Made by a program: the position numbers and the translations under genes. Positions 17,072 to 27,400 of a stretch of DNA of 64,000 nt are shown here, piece after piece (positions within the stretch are counted from its first letter, which is position 1; each line of letters opens with the position of its first letter). This DNA comes from Legionellaceae bacterium (lineage in GTDB: Bacteria > Pseudomonadota > Gammaproteobacteria > Legionellales > Legionellaceae), in NCBI GenBank assembly GCA_029210085.1, contig JARGPP010000013.1, positions 1 through 64,000 on the forward strand, written 5' to 3'. Below the pieces are notes generated by a model. That model worked only from the letters and a program-made list of their open reading frames with translations. It was not told where the DNA came from and searched no databases.

Positions 17072-17110
17072 ACCGTTATTGTCATGCCGTAAAGGCTTTA
17101 TAATAACGGT
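17072..17110. terminator. Inverted repeat between sco and hemH
   Basis: ACCGTTATT at 17072-17080 is the exact inverse of AATAACGGT at 17102-17110. It occupies the gap between two convergent genes and probably serves as a bidirectional terminator. A T-run is lacking. Confidence 0.45.
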
Positions 17111-17112
17111 GT

Positions 17113-18135
17113 CTATTCAGCCGATTCTTTTGAGGCGGAAGTTGCTATTTCTATGAGTGCATTCACCCAATGTGACTCATCATTTAAACATGGAATAAGC
17201 GTGAGTGTTTCACCACCTAGTTCTAGCCATGTTTCTTTAGCACGAATAGCAATTTCTTCAAGTGTTTCCAGGCAGTCTGTCACAAAAGCAGGGCATGCGA
17301 CAGCTAAGTTTTTGACACCACTTTTTATAAGTTTTTCTAAAGTTTTATCGGTATAAGGCTGAATCCAGGGTGTTTTACCGAGTCTGGATTGGAAAGTAGT
17401 GGTGTATTGTGTTTCAGTAAGTACTAAATTGTTTGCAAGCAGTCTGCTGGTTTCAAAGCACTGTGCGCGATAGCAGTTGGTGTTTTTGTTATTGGGGCTA
17501 GGACAAGCTGTGTCGCAGACTGTTTGACACCCAATCTTTTCAATGTGTCGAACAGGTAGGCCATGGTAACTCAGTATCAAATGGTCAAAGTCTTTTTTAA
17601 GGTGAGACTTGATTTGATTGCTCTGGGCTTGAATAAAAGCTGGATGTGCATAAAATTCACGAATGATATTTAGGCTCGGTATGTTATTTTGGTGTTTGAA
17701 ATATTGAAAAACAGCTTCAATAGATGAGCCTGTCGTTGAAGAGGCATATTGTGGGTAAAGAGGTATGATGGTGAGTTCGGTACAGTTGCTCAGTGAGCGA
17801 AGTGCAGCCGTTAAATTCGGTTTACCGTAACGCATGCCTTCTACAACAAGATGCGTTTTTTTGAGTTGGCTTTGTATTTTTTGAGTTAAGCGATGCGTTA
17901 AGAAACGAAGTGGCGAGCCTGCTTCAGTCCATATACTTTGATAAGCTTTAGCTGAGTTCCTGCTACGCAGTGGTAAAATAACAAGATAAAGCAAAAGATA
18001 ACGAATGGGTGCAGGGATATCAATGACCCGTTTGTCAGATAGGAATAAACGTAAATAATGGCGCACGCTTGAAGTCGTTGGTGCTTCAGGCGTGCCCAGT
18101 TGAATGAATAAAATACCTTTTCTAATTGTATGCAT
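17113..18135 (-). CDS. hemH: Ferrochelatase
   Basis: 340 residues. It inserts ferrous iron into protoporphyrin IX, the last step of heme synthesis. N-terminal LIQLGTPEAPTTSSVRHYLR and SDKRVIDIP are characteristic. The metal-site His is in LILSYHGLPVRHI and the catalytic Glu in PAFVTDCLETLEEI. Several cysteines lie around residues 200-230, but I cannot tell whether they hold an iron-sulfur cluster. It is transcribed toward the oxidase-assembly operon. Confidence 0.95.
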   Translation of the reverse strand: MHTIRKGILFIQLGTPEAPTTSSVRHYLRLFLSDKRVIDIPAPIRYLLLYLVILPLRSRNSAKAYQSIWTEAGSPLRFLTHRLTQKIQSQLKKTHLVVEGMRYGKPNLTAALRSLSNCTELTIIPLYPQYASSTTGSSIEAVFQYFKHQNNIPSLNIIREFYAHPAFIQAQSNQIKSHLKKDFDHLILSYHGLPVRHIEKIGCQTVCDTACPSPNNKNTNCYRAQCFETSRLLANNLVLTETQYTTTFQSRLGKTPWIQPYTDKTLEKLIKSGVKNLAVACPAFVTDCLETLEEIAIRAKETWLELGGETLTLIPCLNDESHWVNALIEIATSASKESAE

Positions 18136-18229
18136 ATATCAAAAATCTAAGTATAACAAAGCATGGCGCTTATGATACACGAGGTTAATGTATTAGGCAT
18201 TAGAAAAATAATTTAGGTGATATGAATGT

Positions 18230-18463
18230 TTATGACTCCTCAATCGTTTCCTCTGCTTCTGTGAGCACAGTGACATTGCTGGCATGTAAACCGCGTTCAC
18301 CTTTAATGAGATCAAAGCTGACTGTTTGACCTGCAACTAAACTCTTGTAGCCAGTACCTTGTACGGATGAAAAATGAACAAAAATGTCCGTACCCCCATC
18401 TTCAGGTAGGATAAAACCCCACCCTTTTGCATTATTAAACCACTTGACTTCACCTGTAGCCAT
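18230..18463 (-). CDS. Cold-shock-domain protein
   Basis: 77 residues from the ATG at 18463, where the family start [18 protein letters not shown] begins; the open frame extends upstream but the added residues do not fit. RNP1 is KGWGFI (usual form KGFGFI) and RNP2 is DIFVHFSSV, so single-stranded nucleic acid binding is expected. The acidic tail (EAEETIEES) is longer than in the E. coli CspA type. AAAGGGA lies upstream as ribosome binding site. Confidence 0.93.
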   Translation of the reverse strand: MATGEVKWFNNAKGWGFILPEDGGTDIFVHFSSVQGTGYKSLVAGQTVSFDLIKGERGLHASNVTVLTEAEETIEES

Positions 18464-18617
18464 GATCTTTCCCTTTAGTTCGTGCACGCTCCTTGTGCTT
18501 TTTTCATTGGATACACCAATACAATTTTTAACATAACCCAAAAAAGGCCTAATAAACAAGAGGGGACATTTTTTGTACTTTATTCCTGTGCTTTGTTTAT
18601 TGTTTTATTTTTTACCT

Positions 18618-18637
18618 ATACTCAGAGTATGTATAAA
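18618..18637 (+). promoter_or_regulatory. Palindrome and -10-like box before the first kinase-like gene
   Basis: ATACTCAGAGTAT at 18618-18630 is a perfect palindrome around a central A, followed at once by TATAAA (18632-18637). A regulator bound there would overlap the presumed promoter of the gene at 18652. No known operator consensus is recognised. Confidence 0.3.
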
Positions 18638-18651
18638 AAGTAAGATGGGTC

Positions 18652-20142
18652 ATGTCAGCAGTGTTTGTTCAACTCATATCAGACATGCGTCGAGAAAAAA
18701 TCATTCAAATGACGCAATTACTTACTCAAAATATACTGAGTTCAAAAGAGAATTTGATGAGTCAGTTACGAGCACTATATTCGCAAGATGATCCTGAATA
18801 TCATGCATTTCAAGCCTTTTTAGATGAGCATACTTTCTGCTATTTAGGAGGTAATAACTCCAAGAATTTTGTGGTTAAGAATAAATTAACACGTGAGGCA
18901 GTTGTTTTAAAAGTAGAAAATAGAAAAGGCATGTCCAATGATCTTGAAACACGCTTGAGATCATCTTCAGTTTCAGATGTGTTGACCGATGTATTTGCCG
19001 AGCGTGAAGCAAACTATACAACGTCAAATGGCGTGTTTTGTCAAAGAAGTTTACTGATTACAGAGTATTGTAAAGGTTTAGATGTAGGGAAGCACGGATG
19101 TGCAATAGCAAATGATAGATTACGTTTAGCATCAGCACTTACTTTGCATGTGAGTATGTCTGATTTTTTAGAAAAATTACAAGATGAACATGCAGTTTTT
19201 CCTGACATGAAAAGTGCTAATTGGCTTGTTGATGAAACAGAGCAGATTAAAATTGCTGATACAAAATCATTTTTAGAAATGAGTTCGCGACAGAAAGTTT
19301 GGTTTCGTCACGGATTAAATGAGCATGCTCCTTTATTAGCAACAACTTATATGAATCCACCCGAGTTAAAATATAGTAAAACAAAAGCTTTTTCTGGAGA
19401 TAAAATGCATGCATATATGTTGGGTAAGAGTTTATATCAGTATGTTACACGTGCTACACCCCATATATTTTATGGGAAAGATAAGGCAGGAAGAAGAATC
19501 ATAAAAACGGATGCCTCCGAACTTGATTTTACACATGCTGTTTTTGAGGGTGAAGCAGGACTGGCTGTAAAGCAATTGATTCAAGATGTTGTGAAAAATA
19601 ATCCAGATGAACGTATTTCATTGGCAGAAACACATGCGCGGTTAGCATCGATTAACGCTCAATATACCCAAACCCTTCATGAAACAAGTGTTGCTTATTT
19701 AGCACAACTTGAAGCGTTGTATGCTGATTCAAGTGATGTTGAAATGAAGCGGTTTATAGGTGAGACACAAGCGTTAATGTCAAGGGAGCCAGTATTAATG
19801 GTAATGGCTACGGTAGAGCAGCAGTTAAAAAGTGCATTAGATACTGCAGAAGCGTTATCGAGTGATATTCAAGCACTTCAAGACGCAGGTATGGGAGAGC
19901 TTGCTCATTCGTTGAAAGACGTTATGGCAGAGGTTCCTGTTGAAGATAGAGAGCAAGCCAAACTCAGTTTGAGAGAAACACCAGAGGCGGCGGCCGTTAT
20001 GCATGTATTGCATCTCATTGATGAACAAAAAGCATTAAAATCAGTACAAAAAACACAAGATTTTAAACAAACACTTGCAGGTGAGCGTGGTGCAAATGAT
20101 GATGCTGAGCTAGATCCAGAAGAACCGAAAAAAAACATATAG
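18652..20142 (+). CDS. Atypical protein-kinase-like protein, paralog 1
   Basis: 496 residues, the first of three paralogs. Kinase-like landmarks run in order: Gly-rich loop LGGNNSKNF (65-73), Lys87 in VVLKVENR, catalytic loop FPDMKSANW with Asp185, Lys187 and Asn190, metal-site Asp203 in IADTKSF, PPEL (236-239) in place of APE, SGDKMHAYMLGKSLY (subdomain IX) and DERIS around 319-323 (subdomain XI Arg). The HRD histidine and arginine are replaced by Phe-Pro, and DFG by DTK. Residues 345-480 form a helical module (marker EVPVEDRE), also found in the two paralogs. The acidic tail ends EEPKKNI. It lacks most of the N-terminal region present in the other two. Probably a translocated effector; this is inferred. 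Confidence 0.7.
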   Translation: MSAVFVQLISDMRREKIIQMTQLLTQNILSSKENLMSQLRALYSQDDPEYHAFQAFLDEHTFCYLGGNNSKNFVVKNKLTREAVVLKVENRKGMSNDLETRLRSSSVSDVLTDVFAEREANYTTSNGVFCQRSLLITEYCKGLDVGKHGCAIANDRLRLASALTLHVSMSDFLEKLQDEHAVFPDMKSANWLVDETEQIKIADTKSFLEMSSRQKVWFRHGLNEHAPLLATTYMNPPELKYSKTKAFSGDKMHAYMLGKSLYQYVTRATPHIFYGKDKAGRRIIKTDASELDFTHAVFEGEAGLAVKQLIQDVVKNNPDERISLAETHARLASINAQYTQTLHETSVAYLAQLEALYADSSDVEMKRFIGETQALMSREPVLMVMATVEQQLKSALDTAEALSSDIQALQDAGMGELAHSLKDVMAEVPVEDREQAKLSLRETPEAAAVMHVLHLIDEQKALKSVQKTQDFKQTLAGERGANDDAELDPEEPKKNI

Positions 20143-20189
20143 AATTTTTAAACTACAATTATAAGATTAAAAATAAAATTGAGATAACG

Positions 20190-22046
20190 ATGCCTATTTC
20201 TCATTTTCAGGCAATTAAAGCCGATAAAAAAAATTTAAAAGTAGGTGATAGGGAGCGTGTTGATGCTTTTGTTGATTTTGTAAATGCCCGTATCCCAATG
20301 TTTAATGATTTAATTGATTTATATCATGCAGCAAGTACTCCTGAAGAAAAACTAACACGTTTGAAGGCTTTATATGATGAGGTCATGCATATGGACTCGA
20401 TATTTTCTAATCGAGAAGTGGCCAACAGTATTGACTATATTTTGAATTTTCATGCTCAGTTATTTTTAGAAATTCAAGCAGAATTTAAAGCATTAGGTAT
20501 TTCTTCTATGCAGCCTGAAGTACTGCGTGAATCACTGACTGTTGCAAATGATCCAACTGCTCTTGCTGAAGTTATTGCAAATATGTCACCTATAAAAGTG
20601 AATGAATTAGCAGAAATACTTGAATCAGGAGAGGGGTTGGTTCAATCAAGAATTAAAAATCTTTATCAAGTCGGTGAGGCAGGAAAAGAAGCATTTGATG
20701 CTTTTTATAATACGCATAAGATTCGGTTTTTAGGAGGCGGAAATTCTAAAAATTTTGGCATACAAAATAAGCAGACTCGTGATGTTGTGGTTTTAAAATT
20801 AGAAAACCGGATGGGCAGACCTAGTCAGATTGAGTCACATTTAAGAGCACATGGGCTTCAAGATGTATTTACGCCTATTTTAGCTGAAAGACAAGCCAGC
20901 TATGTACCGAGTACAGTACGTATAACGAGAAGGTTACAAGTCACTGAGTTTTGTAGAGGGTTTGATCTGATAAAAAATGCAAAACAATATCCTGATAATG
21001 AGGCAAGGCTTGACGCAGCATTTGATGTGTATGGACAAATGGGGGAGGTTTTAAGACGAATCAGTGCCGCAGGATGTGCTTTTCCGGATATGAAAAATAG
21101 CAATTGGTTGATGGATGATTCGAGAAACTTAAGAATTGCAGATACAAAGGCTTTTTTATGGCTGAATGAAGATGGAAGTGTGGATAAGTCGGAAGGATTA
21201 ATTGTTTCAATGCATCTTATCGATCCTGCGATGCGGGCAGCTTCTTTTTCAGGGGACAAAATGCATACGTATATGTATGGAAAAAATTTGTATCAGTATG
21301 TAATGCAGTATAGTGATGATGATTTTTATGTTGATCCGGATGATATAAATAGCCCACCTAAAAAAGATGCTGATTTGAGCTTTGATTATCCTATTTTTAA
21401 AGACACTGAGCGAGGGCGGCAATTAGAAATACTGATTAAAAGCATGATACAAGCCTCACCTGAAGCACGTCCTTCTCTTGAAGATGCATGTAAAAAACTA
21501 CAGCAGATTAATACACCGTTGCAACAGCAAGCAGTTGATGTGTCAGTTGATTTATCGAATGAAAAAGATAGTTGTCGTCGAGCATTGAATAGAATACAAG
21601 CCTTAGGTGTGGGTGAATACGATGTTAAAATGAATCAGCTTATCGCTAAAATAGAAGCGCTAATTCAATCGGCCAGCAGCCAAAACGAGATTGAGTTAGT
21701 CAAAGAGAAAATGATTGTGGCCTATGAACGTATTGTTGCTGGTAAAAGCGTTATCGATGAAATAAAAGTGCTCGTTCAGAACCAGTCAGGAGCAGAGGCT
21801 GCTATGCGACAAAAAGTGATTTTAGAGGCTGTCGGAGAGGTGCCTCTTTCTGAGCGGAAGAACATCCCTAAAGCCAAGACAGAAAAGACTCAAAAAGCCA
21901 TGCAACTGTTGAGAGAAGGTCGACAGCATATAAAGGAAACATCTCAAACTTTTAAGGCCGAATTAGCAGCACAAAGACAATCATCATCAGGCAATCATGA
22001 TGATAAATTAGACAAAGATTTGGATGTAGGTAAGCCTTTAAAATGA
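20190..22046 (+). CDS. Atypical protein-kinase-like protein, paralog 2
   Basis: 618 residues, 47 bases after paralog 1. An N-terminal helical region (1-170) is followed by the kinase-like core: LGGGNSKNF (181-189), Lys203 in VVLKLENRMG, FPDMKNSNW with Asp300, Lys302 and Asn305, Asp318 in IADTKAF, a poor APE equivalent (DPAM), then SGDKMHTYMYGKNLYQY and EARPS. The C-terminal helical module (about 455-600) has the marker EVPLSERK and the shared end SQTFKAEL. The tail is charged. The start MPIS matches the MPIN start of paralog 3. Close spacing suggests co-transcription with paralog 1. Confidence 0.7.
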   Translation: MPISHFQAIKADKKNLKVGDRERVDAFVDFVNARIPMFNDLIDLYHAASTPEEKLTRLKALYDEVMHMDSIFSNREVANSIDYILNFHAQLFLEIQAEFKALGISSMQPEVLRESLTVANDPTALAEVIANMSPIKVNELAEILESGEGLVQSRIKNLYQVGEAGKEAFDAFYNTHKIRFLGGGNSKNFGIQNKQTRDVVVLKLENRMGRPSQIESHLRAHGLQDVFTPILAERQASYVPSTVRITRRLQVTEFCRGFDLIKNAKQYPDNEARLDAAFDVYGQMGEVLRRISAAGCAFPDMKNSNWLMDDSRNLRIADTKAFLWLNEDGSVDKSEGLIVSMHLIDPAMRAASFSGDKMHTYMYGKNLYQYVMQYSDDDFYVDPDDINSPPKKDADLSFDYPIFKDTERGRQLEILIKSMIQASPEARPSLEDACKKLQQINTPLQQQAVDVSVDLSNEKDSCRRALNRIQALGVGEYDVKMNQLIAKIEALIQSASSQNEIELVKEKMIVAYERIVAGKSVIDEIKVLVQNQSGAEAAMRQKVILEAVGEVPLSERKNIPKAKTEKTQKAMQLLREGRQHIKETSQTFKAELAAQRQSSSGNHDDKLDKDLDVGKPLK

Positions 22047-22458
22047 TAAATACCAAGCATATCCATGCTCAGTTCTTTTGAGTTATTTTAATTCACTTAA
22101 GAGATTCACAATGTGTTTTTTTATGCTCAAAAAAGAAATATATTTGCTCTATTTGTTTTTAGGCCATAAAACTTTAATTTGTATTATTTTGCATCTACTT
22201 AGTTTTTTTAAAATCGCATGTTTGATGTTTTCTAACTTACAGCCGATTGAGTTCGCCTAATAATAGGAGCTGTTTTTGTAATGTTTTGATTTGTAGCTAC
22301 AGTCAAAAATGACCGTAGTGTTATCGTATCTAGAAGCATAATTTTTATTAATTGCTATTATTAAATGTTTTAATTTTTGAGTTATATGTTCATATGTTAG
22401 TATCTTTTTGTTCTAAAAAAACAAATATGACAAAAATTATAACAGGATACCTATTACA
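22047..22458. other. AT-rich intergenic gap with a repeat-like end and a hairpin
   Basis: No convincing gene. TAGGAGCTGTT near 22264 resembles the ends of the small terminal-inverted-repeat elements, but no partner end is seen. CTACAGTCA at 22297-22305 pairs with TGACCGTAG at 22310-22318, with one internal mismatch, and could be a terminator for the kinase-like pair or a relic. The remainder is featureless to my reading. Confidence 0.35.
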
Positions 22459-23163
22459 ATGAAAACTTTCGTTATTAATCTTAATCATACCGATCCTAAT
22501 AGTGTTAAAGGAAAAATGTTTTTTTCTGGAATAAAACGCCTTAGAAAAAAGGTGCATCAGGACACTGAGTTTTTAGTTGCTACATTGCTCTTGCAATCAG
22601 ATCCTGAATGTGGGGATCAGTACAGTGTTCAAATGAGTCAAAAGAACTCTGAACAAGTTACACTTTTGTGTTCACTTATCGAACTTCATCAGATCATCCA
22701 AGAGAAAATTACAGAGGGTGCGTTTGAAAAAATTTTTTTGTATATAGAAGCAAATCTTGGTAAGCCAGCATCACCCTATGTGTCTGAGCTGACCAGAAAA
22801 AATATCAGTTATATATATAATCAGTCCGTTTATTTAGCATTATTTACAGAGACCGACGCTTTAATTCATACAGCAGGGGTCCAACTTCTGAATCATTCGT
22901 ATATTGCAGACGATGTTTTAGCTACCCATCAATTTGTTTCACATCTCAGTGACCAACTCAACCCGATGGATGCTAGAGCAAATGAAATCAGGTCAGAGGA
23001 ATTAACTGTGAGTAATAATAAAGTATCGAATTTAGCGCACAGCAGCAATCGATATACTAGATATTTGTTTTGTTTTTTCTCTTCGTCTTCTGCAGAGGTT
23101 AAGCCAACTACATCCGATAGCATACTCACTGATAAGAGCAGTGTAAGTATGGTTATTGATTAG
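22459..23163 (+). CDS. Hypothetical protein between the kinase-like paralogs
   Basis: 234 residues, unrecognised. The N-terminal 190 residues are mixed alpha/beta without membrane segments or signal peptide. The C-terminal 45 residues are Ser/Thr-rich and include FCFFSSSS and DSILTDKSSVSMVID. AGGA lies about 13 bases before the ATG. The next gene has CFFSSS near its N-terminus and a similar Ser/Thr-rich tail, so the two may share an origin. Low-complexity Ser/Thr tails could be phosphorylated, but no link with the kinase-like neighbours is demonstrated. Confidence 0.5.
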   Translation: MKTFVINLNHTDPNSVKGKMFFSGIKRLRKKVHQDTEFLVATLLLQSDPECGDQYSVQMSQKNSEQVTLLCSLIELHQIIQEKITEGAFEKIFLYIEANLGKPASPYVSELTRKNISYIYNQSVYLALFTETDALIHTAGVQLLNHSYIADDVLATHQFVSHLSDQLNPMDARANEIRSEELTVSNNKVSNLAHSSNRYTRYLFCFFSSSSAEVKPTTSDSILTDKSSVSMVID

Positions 23164-23225
23164 ATCATTATGGTCTGCTTTTTTCAGTTCTTTACATTGA
23201 AATATCAACTCAGTTGGAGTTAGCT

Positions 23226-23969
23226 ATGTTCGCCAATTTTAATTGTTTTTTTTCAAGCTCAACAGTCGTGAGTGGAAATGATTTATCTAATGAATCAAAT
23301 CAAAAGTTTAATCCTAAAGTTTTAATTAAGCCGAAGCCTAAAAGGTCAATGACAAGCTTAAGCTGTACTATATTTGGCGAAAGTAATAGTAAGGACGTTT
23401 TGAATCTAACAAAAAGCCCATTTACTATCAAACTCACTCCTGAAAAAAAATTAGAGGAGTGCGTCACTTCATCAAACACAAATGTATGTTTTTTTCATTC
23501 ACAATGTGTGTCTGGAACATATGCTTTTTGTTTGGTTGAAGCAACAGATAATTGTCCAATGTCAGGAAAAAAAGCCCAATATTTATTATTAAAAACACTA
23601 GATAATGGAAATTCAAATCATTCAGTGTTGAGTTCATTTTTGCGGTTAGGCAAATTTTCTAATGCCTTTCGTGATGGTCATATTATTTGTGGTGGAGAAA
23701 TTCAATTCAATCAAGGTGTTATTATTGCGTGGAATCTGAAAAGTGGTGGATATAGTGTCCATACTGAATTTGATGAAATTGAAAATATACATTTTAAAAA
23801 TGCTTGTGAAAAGTTATGGCTACCAAATGATTTGTATACTTCAATAAAATCTTCAATTGCCACTGATAGTGATAAAATTGATTCGGATAAATCAAATGTG
23901 ACAGAATTATCTACAACAATGACGTTTTCGTCATCAGTAGATACGCTTATATCAACCGCGAGTATTTGA
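23226..23969 (+). CDS. Hypothetical protein with a C-terminal 'AGEI...SGHY'-like motif
   Basis: 247 residues from the ATG at 23226 (GGAG eight bases upstream); a TTG at 23214 is less likely. Cysteine-rich N-terminal half. Residues around 155-180 read DGHIICGGEIQFNQGVIIAW followed by NLKSGGYS and, later, LWLPNDLY. This resembles a short motif I associate with various toxin- or effector-like proteins (roughly AGEI, a turn, then NKSGHY and LP). The Ser/Thr-rich tail ends SSSVDTLISTASI. Function unknown. Confidence 0.5.
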   Translation: MFANFNCFFSSSTVVSGNDLSNESNQKFNPKVLIKPKPKRSMTSLSCTIFGESNSKDVLNLTKSPFTIKLTPEKKLEECVTSSNTNVCFFHSQCVSGTYAFCLVEATDNCPMSGKKAQYLLLKTLDNGNSNHSVLSSFLRLGKFSNAFRDGHIICGGEIQFNQGVIIAWNLKSGGYSVHTEFDEIENIHFKNACEKLWLPNDLYTSIKSSIATDSDKIDSDKSNVTELSTTMTFSSSVDTLISTASI

Positions 23970-24058
23970 ATATATACTCGATATTTTAGGATTGTATCAA
24001 TATGCTTGTAGCGTTTTTCTTTTAGACAGCTCTGATAAAACGTAACTCTCCAGGTCCG

Positions 24059-24277
24059 TCATCCCGAGCATGCGAGGGATCTCTCTAGACCAACCTTTAA
24101 TTTTTTTTCCCACTCAATAGCCACGACAATATCAGAGCAAACCTCATAATACACGAGTCGGTCTACATTGTATTTTTGAGTCAATCCCTTTGTAAGGTTA
24201 TGTTTGTGTTCATAAATACGGCGGATTAAATCATTGGTAACGCCAACATAAAGCACGTGATTGTATTTGTTGGCCAC
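24059..24277 (-). pseudogene. GIY-YIG nuclease relic
   Basis: The reading VLYVGVTNDLIRRIYEHKHN followed by LVYYEV and AIEWEKKLK is that of small GIY-YIG endonucleases of the UvrC/YhbQ-like type. The residues just upstream in frame (SYVYLVANKYNH) supply the GIY strand but have no start codon, so the only standard start, GTG at 24277, would remove it. At the other end the family's C-terminal block (usually ending in an NPxWxDL segment) is missing and the frame runs into a repeat and stops. I call it a truncated gene. Confidence 0.65.
24061..24080. repeat. REP-like palindromic unit
   Basis: The 20-base unit ATCCCGAGCATGCGAGGGAT has arms ATCCC/GGGAT around the self-complementary GCATGC. It replaces the 3' end of the GIY-YIG relic. 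Similar GATCCC-type units are common intergenic repeats in proteobacteria. Confidence 0.4.
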
Positions 24278-24413
24278 GAGATAAACATATGAATCACTCT
24301 CATTCTCATTTCGGTGATACTTTTAATGAGGCCTTTTGAGTCAAGATGTGGTTCAACATGAAACTATATTATTGACTATACTGATTAAAAGTATATCTAT
24401 GGGGTTTTTCATT

Positions 24414-27400
24414 ATGCCAATTAATCCGGTTTCTGAAATTAAAATTGATGTATCTGTTTATGCACCGTCTGGTCATGCTTTTTTAAATTCGATTACGGCT
24501 GCGATGAAGCCACTGGTGGATGATTTGAATCAAGCGATTGATGTTTATAATGCACCAGAAAATGTAGAAAAAAAAGCAGAACACTTGGTGCAGGTTGAAG
24601 CAAAAATAAAAGCTTTAGATGATGCACAAAATAATAAAAGTTTATCCTACTGCCCTGAATATTTTGAAAAAATTCAAGATAAATTATTTCGAGAGGTTCA
24701 GGCGGAGCACCGCCGTCTTGATGCAGAAGCAGGAATTCAGCTAACGAACACACCGGTAACACTGACAGCACTAATTGCTCAAATGGATCCAGATGAAGTT
24801 AATGAATTAACGGATATGTTGGTTCATGAGCAAGATGGAAATTTAACACAACATTTACGTGCTTGGTGTCAAACAGGTGGTGCAGGGAAGCAAGCATTCT
24901 CTAATTTTTTAGATACACATACAATCCGAAATTTGGGAGGAGGTAACTCTAAAAATTTTAAAGTGACTCATAAGCGCACAAGAGAGTCCCAAGTGTTGAA
25001 AGTTGAAAATCGCATGGGGCGTGCTAAAAAAGCAGAAGCACGCTTAAGAGAGGGTGTTATTGCGGGAGTATTCACATCTGTTTTTGCTGATAGACGGGCA
25101 ATTTATAAAGATAAAAAGACAGGGAAAAAGTGTTCGCGTAGCTTGCAAGTTGTGGAATTTTGTCCTGGAAGTGACGTTGAGAAGTATGGGGCTGCTTTAG
25201 AGGATGATGTGTTAAAAACCATGAGTGCCGCATCAGTATTTATTCGAATGATAGAAATTTTAGAAGGTATGCAAGCATCAGACTGTTTCTTTCCGGATAT
25301 GAAAAGTACCAATTGGCTGATTGATTCGAAGGGGCAGGTTAGAATTGCAGATGGTAAGTCATTGGAATCGACTGATTCATCAGGAAATATTGAAGCTACT
25401 CGTGATTTAATTATTACCCCTTATGTATCTGCTCCTGAGATGTTTCAAAGTACTAATACACCACTTTCGGCCGATAAAGAGCAAGTTTATATGTTAGCCA
25501 AAAATTTGTATCAGCATTTATCAGGATGTAGTTACGATGCGTTTTATGGCGTAGATGCTTTAGGGCGAGATAGACTTATATTGGATGCATCTGAGCTTGA
25601 CTTTGATTTACCTGTTTTTAAAACAGACAAAGGGTTGCAATATCGGCAGTTAATAGAAGATGGCATGAAAAGAGTACCCGGTGATAGGCCATCTTTAGCA
25701 GAGGTAGCAGCGCGTATTAAAGTGATTGATCCCGAATATGTTATGGCTGAAGTACGACAAAAAGAGCTGCTAAAAAGTAAAATAACAGCACAAATTCATG
25801 TATTTGAAACATTAGCGATTGGCCCAGCTGATGCCAAAATAGAAGCGTTTGTAGATGAAAAAACAGCAACGCTTCAACAAGATATAAGTGTTTATGATTT
25901 AGCTCAAATGGAGAAGGAGTTACAATCTAAACAAGAGCATTTAGATATTATCTCAGTTGCTGTACAGGAAGAAGTTATTCGTCTGAAAGGTAAAAATATG
26001 GATTCAGAAGTCAATTTACTTGAACATATGATGAGTACCTTATCACTTGACGAGCGTATTAATACTTTACAAGGAGATACGCCAGCAGCAGAAAATTTGC
26101 TTGAAGTTCTCAACTTTATTGCTGAAGCTGAAAAAATAAAAACACCCAATGATTCCAATGTATCCGATTTATTAAATTTTATGAGGAAGCAAAGCAGTGT
26201 TAAATTAGAAGAGAAACGATTTGAGGTGGCTCAGGAAAAATTTTCAGATATCCTTAAAAAAATTCAAGGATTTCAAATCAATAGGCATGATTCCAAAATG
26301 GATAAGTTTATCAATCAAGTTTTTACTTTACTTAAATCTAATTGGAATGCTCAGTATTTAGAGGGAGTTAATGTAGATTTAGAAGATACATTGAATGATA
26401 TAAAAATATATACAGAGCAAGTTAAGGCGGAGTTGAAAGTGCTGAAAGCAAACGGAATGACAGCGCTTGTAGAAACATTTAAACAAGATGTATTGAACAC
26501 ACCTATCGAACATCGCACAGCAAGTGCTGCAATCCAATTGATTGAGCAATATCGAGAAGAAGTAAAAGAACAGCAAGCACGAGATGCGACAAAAGCATTA
26601 GAGGCGGAAAAAGAAAGTATTTATCAAGTGATGGATAAAATGGAACTGTTGGCTGTTAAAGCAGGGGATCCGATTATGCAGACTTTTTTTTCGGATATAA
26701 AGCGCGCACTACAAGAAGATATGAGCCTTAGTCTGCTCCAAGCAACCCAAAAAAATGCTATGAATCTTCTGACTCAAATTGAAGAAACATCGAGCAATAT
26801 TAACCATAAAATTAGACAGCTTTTGGTGGCAGATGACTCACAATTACAAGGCTATGCCAAGGTTTTGTCAGAAGCTATGGCAGCAGTTCCTATTAACGAC
26901 CGAGGAAAACAATTACTGGATGGTCATACTCCGGAAACACAAGCCGTAGTAGATATATTGACTCTAATTGATGAAAAAGAAAAACAGATACAAGCACAGC
27001 AAGAACAAACACAAGCAGCATATGAAACAACCGTATCAAATGCAGCAGAAACAGCTATGTTGAAGGACGCTCAAGTCGTATTTGATCAGTTGATGCTCGA
27101 TATAGAAGCGTTAGTGTTGCCAGGTTCAGATCTTTTAATGCGAGAGCTGATTGAAGATATTCGTGATGACTTAGGCGTGAATCCCAGTTTAGATGAGCTT
27201 GAGGAAGCAAAAGAAGCATTATCAGATTTATTGTCTGAAATTCAAGAAGTAATGAAAGCGTTCAATGTTGAGATTAATGAGTTGATGGCATCCGATGATG
27301 AGTTATTACATCAACTTGCTCGAGAACTTACAGATGTGGTGACCGCTACTCCCATTAATGAGCGTGGAGATTCGTTAACTCAGAACCCAGAGGTGATGAG

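Noticed and set aside
20900-21259. 119-codon minus-strand frame within kinase-like paralog 2
   Set aside because: Shadow of the conserved catalytic region on the plus strand.
22078-22260. 60-codon hydrophobic frame in the gap after the kinase-like pair
   Set aside because: It needs a TTG start without ribosome binding site, and its composition is that of random AT-rich DNA.
24336-24413. Upstream TTG start for kinase-like paralog 3
   Set aside because: Adds 26 residues with no counterpart in paralog 2, while ATG 24414 matches its MPI start and has a usable ribosome binding site.
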